Shown in pieces: positions 59,444 through 64,000 of a stretch of DNA of 64,000 nt (the stretch's first letter is position 1; each line of letters starts with the position of its first letter). This DNA is from CAZSAL01 sp964604825 (GTDB taxonomy: Bacteria; Elusimicrobiota; Elusimicrobia; 2-01-FULL-59-12), in the NCBI GenBank assembly GCA_964604825.1, contig CAZSAL010000006.1, forward strand, positions 16,413-80,412, written 5' to 3'. A program made the translations under genes and the position numbers. The notes below the pieces were generated by a model, which ran no database searches, was not told where the DNA came from, and saw only the letters and a program-made list of their open reading frames with translations.

Positions 59444-59732
59444 TTGCCCAGAAAGGGTTTCTATTCTTTTCCATCTCCTGAACTTCTTCAGGGGTATAGA
59501 CCAGCACATCAAAAGCTTCTTTAGGGTTTGCGGTTAAAAGTGCGTCTCCCAGACGATCAATGAACCTGCGGCGGGTCTTTTTGACAATCGCTAAATCAAT
59601 ATCGCTCCAACGGCCAGCACGATTACCCGCCATCGATCCGAAAAGAATAATCTGTTCCGGGCGATAAAATCGGACCAGTCGGTTAACGATGCGGCGTAAC
59701 TCGAGCCGAAGAATGTTTTCCGAAGTATTCAT
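59400..59732 (-). CDS. Minimal nucleotidyltransferase (MntA-type antitoxin)
   Basis: 110 residues. GSMAGNRAGRWSDIDLAIV holds the nucleotidyltransferase signature GSx10DxD (Ser33, Asp44, Asp46), with a third acid likely Asp75 (AFDVLVY). MNT proteins silence their HEPN partner, in known cases by AMP-ylation. First gene of the pair. Confidence 0.9.
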   Translation of the reverse strand: MNTSENILRLELRRIVNRLVRFYRPEQIILFGSMAGNRAGRWSDIDLAIVKKTRRRFIDRLGDALLTANPKEAFDVLVYTPEEVQEMEKNRNPFWANEIKAKGKILYQRG

Positions 59733-59743
59733 AGGCTGACAAA

Positions 59744-59752
59744 ATTATAGCA
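59744..59752 (-). promoter_or_regulatory. Extended -10 promoter of the MNT/HEPN pair
   Basis: On the minus strand TGCTATAAT (59752-59744) gives an extended -10 element; no well-placed -35 box. The ATG follows 11 bases after it, so the transcript would be leaderless or nearly so. Confidence 0.5.
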
Positions 59753-59876
59753 CTCATAAGACTTACAAACCCGAGCAAATCCGCTGCAAATGAACTATGG
59801 AAAATGAGGGGAATTGGTGGGAAATGAAAATAGTTTTCCGTCTGAAAAATGCAGTGAGCCTGAGCATTCACCTGAG

Positions 59877-60025
59877 TTAGCAAACCGCCGCACTAGGCCG
59901 CTATGCGACCCCTCCGCTGGTCAGAGATGCCAGGCAACATCCGTCTCTGAGGGTAGCGCCCTCAGAAGGGTCTGTATATCTCATTTTATCAACATGATTT
60001 GACGCTGAAGAAGTGAATTTTTGAA
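59877..60025. repeat. 149-bp direct repeat, copy 2 (tRNA-Ser fragment)
   Basis: 147 of 149 bases match 58767-58915. The first 39 bases (59877-59915) are a 5'-half tRNA-Ser fragment that lacks the 3' part, so it is a tRNA pseudogene. The end of the repeat reaches the start region of the BamA-like gene. Confidence 0.95.
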
Positions 60026-60053
60026 TTCCAGGCAATTTGAAATAATCAAATTG

Positions 60054-61742
60054 ATGGGTACCCGCCCTCGTTTATCGCTCCTTAGCCGGACGGTTCACAT
60101 GCTTCTGATCGTTTGTCTGTCGAGTCCTTCAGAAGCTATGAATAGCGAGCTTCTGCGCCCGGTCATGATTGAGGACGTCTCTGTCGTTAAGAAAAACGTT
60201 TTTGATCCGACGGCCCCCGGAGAGAATTACTGGTTCTTCCGGCTGGCCAATTATCTCCATTTGAGCACGCGGTCCGTCGTGATCCGCAACGCCCTGTTAT
60301 TCAAGCCGGGAGATACCGTTCCTCAGGAATTGATCGAAGAATCGGAACGCAACCTGCGGGCCCTGCCTTTTATCAAATCAGCTGAAATACGCAGCACTCC
60401 CGACGGCCCCGGCAAGGTCAACCTGCAGGTAACGACCCAGGACTCCTGGACCACTCAACCCCAGCTGAATTTTAACACCGCAGGAGAGCAGTCGCATTTT
60501 GGAGCGGGCTTTGAGGAAGACAACTTCCTTGGCTACGGGAAAACTGTTTCATTTTTTTATCGCTCGAATCCTCAAAGCAACGGATTAGAATACGCTTATT
60601 CCGATCCTCAGATTCTCGGATCCCGCTGGACTCTGGATTCGTTTCTGCTGGACCAGACCGGAGGAAACCAGCAGCGGCTGGACATAGAACGCCCGTTTTT
60701 CTCTCTTGCGACCCGCGCCGCCGGAGGCGCGGCGTGGAACCGGTCATTCGGGCCGACAAAAGTTTATCAGAACGGGAATCAGATCAATGAATATGATTTC
60801 GACCAGTACAGCGCGGATTTTTATACGGGGGTGCGGGCCAATTCGGATCTGCTGAACGTCCAGCGCCTCAACCTGCGCTATCGTTATTCACAAACCACTT
60901 ACGCGCCGGACGGTAACACGGTGAGCCTGCCGTCGAACACCGCTTTTTCCGGGCCGGTGCTGCAATGGTCTCTGACCCAGTCGCGGTTTATCAAAGAAAC
61001 GTTCGTGGATAAGGTGGACAGGGTAGAAGACATCAACCTGGGGCATGTCGCGGGGATTTCCGCGCAGTATTCCGGGCGCGTTCTGGGGGCGTCGGATTAT
61101 ACCGCGCCCGTCGCCTTTTACGACAATTTTGGCTGGGGCGGGGATCACAATACATTTGGTCTGGCAGGATTCGGAGCATCCGGGCGGTACAATCTTTATG
61201 CGCCGGATCAGATGGGAGGCGTGCTCCGGAACACCATTTATTTCATGACGATGAACATGTATTCCCACCTGTTCCCCGACCCTGTAGTCACCGGCGTTTT
61301 CCACATGGAAAGCGCGTATGTGGAAAATCCCGACGTGGAAAATCCCCTTTCTTTAGGGGGGAATACCGGCCTTCGTGGTTTCAAAGTGAACAAATTCACC
61401 GGCGACAAAGATATTCTTGCCAATCTGGAAGCGCGGTCTTACATTCCCACGGAATGGTTCCATCTGTTTTATGCGGGCGGCGCCGCCTTTGTTGACGCCG
61501 GACAGGCACAGCCCGCAGGATTGGATTTCCGCAGACAGGATTTTCATGCTGATGTGGGAATAGGAGCCAGGATCGCAACCAGCCGCTCCACGTCGGGAAC
61601 GGTTTTCCGGTTCGATATGGCCTATGCAATAGGACCTGTCGACGGCGATCCCCGCGTGGTGTTTTCCGTCAGCGTCGGGCAGGGCTTCCAGCGCACGGCC
61701 AATACCTTCTCCGGCTATCCGGATATTGTGACTTCCAACTAG
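60054..61742 (+). CDS. BamA/D15-like outer-membrane protein
   Basis: 562 residues from the ATG at 60054, which begins a signal peptide (SLLSRTVHMLLIVCLSSPSEA); a TTG at 60021 lies inside the direct repeat. An N-terminal POTRA-like part (ALLFKPGDTVPQELIEESERNLRAL) is followed by a beta-barrel typical of surface antigen D15 (GGNTGLRGFK is the conserved RGF lid motif, FYAGGAAFVDAGQ). One POTRA domain only, so it may be a TamA- or two-partner-type member rather than BamA itself. Convergent with the LRR gene. Confidence 0.8.
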   Translation: MGTRPRLSLLSRTVHMLLIVCLSSPSEAMNSELLRPVMIEDVSVVKKNVFDPTAPGENYWFFRLANYLHLSTRSVVIRNALLFKPGDTVPQELIEESERNLRALPFIKSAEIRSTPDGPGKVNLQVTTQDSWTTQPQLNFNTAGEQSHFGAGFEEDNFLGYGKTVSFFYRSNPQSNGLEYAYSDPQILGSRWTLDSFLLDQTGGNQQRLDIERPFFSLATRAAGGAAWNRSFGPTKVYQNGNQINEYDFDQYSADFYTGVRANSDLLNVQRLNLRYRYSQTTYAPDGNTVSLPSNTAFSGPVLQWSLTQSRFIKETFVDKVDRVEDINLGHVAGISAQYSGRVLGASDYTAPVAFYDNFGWGGDHNTFGLAGFGASGRYNLYAPDQMGGVLRNTIYFMTMNMYSHLFPDPVVTGVFHMESAYVENPDVENPLSLGGNTGLRGFKVNKFTGDKDILANLEARSYIPTEWFHLFYAGGAAFVDAGQAQPAGLDFRRQDFHADVGIGARIATSRSTSGTVFRFDMAYAIGPVDGDPRVVFSVSVGQGFQRTANTFSGYPDIVTSN

Positions 61743-61747
61743 GAGGC

Positions 61748-62350
61748 TTATTCGGAGCAGCTGTTATCCGATGAGAGCTGGTTCGGGAAGGCGGATAGCG
61801 CTTTTCCGCTGACATCCGTACATTTCACATCCAGGGTTTTCAGGTATGGCAGCCATCCCCTGATCTGTGAAAGGCCTTCGTCCGTGACCGGGGTATTGTT
61901 CAGGCGCAGCGTTTCCAGTTCCGGGAATTCTTTCAATGCCAGAAGGTCCCAATTATGAATGGGTGTATTGCTCAAATCCAGATCTTTCAAATTTTTAAGC
62001 TTTTTAAGATATTGAAGGCCTATGCCTGAAACTTTTGTTCCGCTCAGATTAAGCTTTTCGAGCAGGTTCATGTTTTCCATGGATACCAGCCCGCTGTCTG
62101 TTATGCCTGTGCCGGAGAGATCCAGATCTTTAAGCTCCACGGCATTATGAAAGGGACGCATCGCAGCATCAGAGAATTCCCTGTGCCCAGCCAGAGACAG
62201 GCTCTTCCAGCGCCCTGATACAGCTTTCCGGGCCAGAGTCCGCGCTGTACGCGCATCTATTTTTTCTGATGCCGGAATAACCCATGCGTCCGCCAGGGCC
62301 GAAACGGCTCCGGCGAGAAAAACTCCTGCGATTAATGCCCGAACTTTCAT
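61748..62350 (-). CDS. Secreted leucine-rich-repeat protein
   Basis: 200 residues with a signal peptide (RALIAGVFLAGAVSALA). After a 50-residue N-terminal part come four or five LRRs of about 24 residues: LKDLDLSGTGITDSGLVSM, LEKLNLSGTKVSGIGLQYL, LKDLDLSNTPIHNWDLLAL, LETLRLNNTPVTDEGLSQI. The pattern is that of cysteine-poor bacterial LRRs. Likely periplasmic protein-protein interaction. It ends SDNSCSE. Divergent from radC. Confidence 0.82.
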   Translation of the reverse strand: MKVRALIAGVFLAGAVSALADAWVIPASEKIDARTARTLARKAVSGRWKSLSLAGHREFSDAAMRPFHNAVELKDLDLSGTGITDSGLVSMENMNLLEKLNLSGTKVSGIGLQYLKKLKNLKDLDLSNTPIHNWDLLALKEFPELETLRLNNTPVTDEGLSQIRGWLPYLKTLDVKCTDVSGKALSAFPNQLSSDNSCSE

Positions 62351-62412
62351 TTTCCCCGGCCTTATTTTAAAAGAATATATGAATTTTTCAGCATCAGGGG
62401 GATCTAACAGTC

Positions 62413-63084
62413 ATGGACGGATTGCTTATCCGCGACATGCCGGTTGTGGAAAGGCCGCGCCAGCGCCTGCAGAAGCTGGGAGTGGAAGCGCTCAGGGAGG
62501 AAGAACTTCTGGCGCTTGTGTTCGGCACCGGCTATAAAGGCCACAGCGCGCTGGATGTGGCCAGGACCGTCCTCGCCCGGTACCCTTTAAACCGGCTGCT
62601 GTCTCTTACGCCTCTGGAACTGCAGAGAATCAAGGGGGTGGGAGAAAGCCGCGCCGCCCGCCTGCTTGCCGGCCAGGAGCTTTGCCGGCGCCTGCGGCAG
62701 GAAGACACCGCTCCCACCCTGCGCTCGGTAAATGACGTGGTCAGCCAGGCGCTGGAATTGCGGGACAAGAAGAAAGAGCATCTCATGGCTTTTTTCCTGA
62801 ATGCCAGGCATCAGCTTCTCGCCAAAGAGATCATTTCAATAGGCACGCTGACAGCCTCCCTTGCCCATCCGCGCGAAATATTCTTTCCGGCCATCGGCAA
62901 AGCGGCAGCGGGCGTGATTTTAGTGCATAACCATCCTTCAGGAAACCCCGCGCCCAGCGAAGAAGACATACGCCTGACCCGTCGCGTGTCCCAGGCCGGC
63001 CAGATCCTCGGCATAGACCTGCTTGATCATTTGATCATCGCTGCCGAGGGCTGTTATTCGTTTAAGACAAGCGGGGCATTGTAA
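62413..63084 (+). CDS. radC: RadC-type JAB/MPN protein
   Basis: 223 residues. The N-terminal HhH-like part (LQRIKGVGESRAARL) is followed by the MPN domain with VHNHPSGNPAPSEEDIRLT, the JAMM zinc motif (His172, His174, Asp185). Role in recombination repair is debated. It is co-oriented with the following BrnT/BrnA genes; its last codons overlap their -35 box. Confidence 0.95.
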   Translation: MDGLLIRDMPVVERPRQRLQKLGVEALREEELLALVFGTGYKGHSALDVARTVLARYPLNRLLSLTPLELQRIKGVGESRAARLLAGQELCRRLRQEDTAPTLRSVNDVVSQALELRDKKKEHLMAFFLNARHQLLAKEIISIGTLTASLAHPREIFFPAIGKAAAGVILVHNHPSGNPAPSEEDIRLTRRVSQAGQILGIDLLDHLIIAAEGCYSFKTSGAL

Positions 63085-63107
63085 TGCAATGTATATACAG
63101 ATATAAT
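63076..63107 (+). promoter_or_regulatory. Promoter and palindromic operator of the BrnT/BrnA pair
   Basis: TTGTAA (63079-63084) and TATAAT (63102-63107) with a 17-base spacer. Within this stretch are GCATT-GT-AATGC (63076-63087) and the perfect palindrome TGTATATACA (63090-63099), the latter between the two promoter boxes. Toxin-antitoxin operons of this type are repressed by the antitoxin, so these are likely operators. Confidence 0.65.
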
Positions 63108-63121
63108 AAAGGTGCTTCTCG

Positions 63122-63388
63122 TTGAATATCCATTGGCTGATCTGGGACGATTGGAACAGAGAGCATATCTCAAGGCACCGGATCGTCCAGAGCGAGATCG
63201 AGGAACTCATTGAGGGGCCTTATCTTAAGCGGAAGGCGCGATCTGACTGCTATATGATTTTTGGCCGCAGCTTCACGGGAAGATATTTAATGGTAGTTGT
63301 TGCCGTGCGAACAGAAGGCGCCGTTTACGTTGTGACCGCACGAGAAATGAACAAATCCGAGAAAAAGTGGTTCGGGAGACGCATATGA
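63122..63388 (+). CDS. brnT: BrnT-like toxin
   Basis: 88 residues from a TTG. The BrnT pattern is visible: IWDDWNREHISRHRI with a Trp-Asp-Arg-Glu-His start, EIEELIEGPYLKRKA, IFGRSFTGRYLMVVVAVR, VVTAREMNKSEKKWF. BrnT is an RNase-fold toxin related to RelE. It overlaps the antitoxin gene by 4 bases (ATGA). Confidence 0.8.
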   Translation: MNIHWLIWDDWNREHISRHRIVQSEIEELIEGPYLKRKARSDCYMIFGRSFTGRYLMVVVAVRTEGAVYVVTAREMNKSEKKWFGRRI

Positions 63389-63669
63389 AGAAATTAAAAC
63401 CTTTGCCAAAAAAGATTCCCCGTTTCTCGAGTTATGAGGAAGAAGCGAACTTCTGGGATACCCATGATGCTTCCCGGCTGCTTTGGTATGGGAAGGATGC
63501 AGATATCGAATTTGTTAAGCCGGTTAAGCACCTGATTTCAATTCGCATGGACCGCACCCTTCTGCACGGGCTGCAGGTCATGGCTGCCAGGAAACACATG
63601 CCCTATCAGACGCTGATCCAGTCAATTCTTGCCGAGAAACTTCACGAATGGCATAAGAAAAGCGCATAA
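63385..63669 (+). CDS. brnA: BrnA-like CopG-type antitoxin
   Basis: 94 residues from the ATG at 63385 with GGGAG upstream. PRFSSYEEEANFWDTHDASRL is the toxin-binding N-terminal part common in CopG antitoxins; HLISIRMDRTLLHGLQVMAARKHMPYQTLIQSIL is the ribbon-helix-helix region, split over residues 57-90. It should neutralise BrnT and repress the operon. Confidence 0.82.
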   Translation: MKKLKPLPKKIPRFSSYEEEANFWDTHDASRLLWYGKDADIEFVKPVKHLISIRMDRTLLHGLQVMAARKHMPYQTLIQSILAEKLHEWHKKSA

Positions 63670-63740
63670 ACGCGGTGAGTGACTGTCGCTAAACTGAATC
63701 TCTTTAGTTGAGCGGCGAGATCGACGGAACCCGTTAACTG

Positions 63741-63902
63741 CCTCACCCCCGCCCTCTCCCTGTATCCGCTTTGCGTCCTGGGCGAGGGAGCTCACCACGT
63801 CCATTCCAGCGCGGGCCGTACTCCCACGCCGCTGAAGCCGAGGAGGGAAGCCTCACCCTCCCCTCTCCCCGAGGGAGAGGGTGGTCGAAGACCCGGTGAG
63901 GC
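63741..63902. repeat. GC-rich palindromic element near the right edge
   Basis: GCCTCACC (63850-63857) and GGTGAGGC (63895-63902) enclose CCCCTCTCCCC/GGGAGAGGG; similar CCTCACCCCCGCCCTCTCCC lies at 63741. Same family as the elements in the 3D, holB and rlmD genes, here outside a known gene. No gene is convincing in 63670-64000; a minus-strand frame running off the right edge is mostly repeat. Confidence 0.65.
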
Positions 63903-64000
63903 AAGAGGGGAGGAAGCTTTCTTATGGGGTGACGCCTTTGATGCTCCGGCTCCTGGAATAGACCACGTGGTACGTAAAGCCTGGGCCCAGGGAATCCCAC

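Noticed and set aside
63743..64000. Gene on the minus strand running off the right edge
   Set aside because: Most of the frame is the palindromic element and its product is low-complexity; no family could be seen.
1..64000. CRISPR arrays, rRNA operons, complete insertion sequences or prophage genes
   Set aside because: No regularly spaced direct repeats with unique spacers, no rRNA-like sequence and no transposase, integrase or phage structural genes were recognised.

Overview
The window reads as a chromosomal stretch of a Gram-negative (diderm) bacterium. A heptose epimerase (hldD), a BamA/D15-type outer-membrane protein, two TonB-dependent receptors, SurA-type chaperones and a Tad pilus secretin all point to an outer membrane with LPS. 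Most genes sit in tight operons with 4-base ATGA/GTGA overlaps. The lineage cannot be fixed from sequence reading alone. Several traits make me lean towards a candidate-phylum bacterium such as Omnitrophota: a large membrane protein behind a sigma-like HTH gene, numerous palindromic repeats including in-frame ones, and a YabE-like 3D protein in an LPS organism. This is inference, not proof.

Layout. 0-4.2 kb: a protein with two sigma-region-4-like units, overlapped by a 1096-residue membrane protein with an HEXXH motif. 4.2-4.86 kb: a non-coding stretch holding a 98-nt tRNA-like fold and GTTACTG-rich inverted repeats. 4.86-12 kb: a compact Tad/Flp pilus locus (pilin, short secretin, three TadE/G-like pseudopilins, CpaB, CpaF with an extra N-terminal domain resembling a decayed CpaE/TadZ, TadB, TadC, a membrane PAS protein). 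12.4-17.4 kb (minus): tmk-holB-metG-tatD-3D/G5 protein, all overlapping. 17.5-21.7 kb: a secreted glucodextranase-C-like protein, an HtrA protease and an unusual Fe/Mn superoxide dismutase. 21.8-30 kb: metal uptake, with nikR, a NikR-type operator, a TonB-dependent receptor and a DUF4198 protein, facing a minus-strand operon of a His/Cys-rich small protein, a second receptor, exbB, exbD and tonB. 30-33.6 kb: a PrcB-domain protein, a DipZ-like thioredoxin, a small membrane protein and an amino-acid permease.

33.7-41.7 kb (minus): dnaA-oriC-dnaN-DUF721(dciA-like)-gyrB-gyrA without recF. The dnaA-dnaN gap has DnaA boxes, a DnaA-trio and an AT-rich tract. 41.7-45.5 kb: PPIase-surA-pdxA-rsmA. 45.7-53.3 kb: AsmA/DUF748-like protein, rlmD-hemerythrin, rhlE, hisB, hldD, AI-2E-type transporter. 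53.4-57.7 kb: an oxidative/non-oxidative pentose-phosphate operon (tal-gnd-zwf-pgl). 57.7-58.7 kb: a zinc-finger membrane protein with a second PrcB domain. 58.7-60.0 kb: tRNA-Ser(GCU) and a 1110-bp unit with an MNT/HEPN toxin-antitoxin pair, bounded by two 149-bp direct repeats that start in the tRNA anticodon loop. 60-64 kb: BamA-like protein, LRR protein, radC, a BrnT/BrnA-type pair with a palindromic promoter, and a palindromic repeat at the edge.

The most unusual points are: (1) in-frame insertion of GC-rich palindromic elements into holB, rlmD and the 3D-domain gene, and of a different AT-rich palindrome into the signal region of the HEXXH protein, reminiscent of Rickettsia palindromic elements; (2) the tRNA-associated duplication carrying an MNT/HEPN pair without an integrase; (3) the sigma-like/HEXXH gene pair whose two products end in nearly the same C-terminal tail; (4) the CpaE-CpaF fusion; (5) a tRNA-like fold upstream of the pilin gene.
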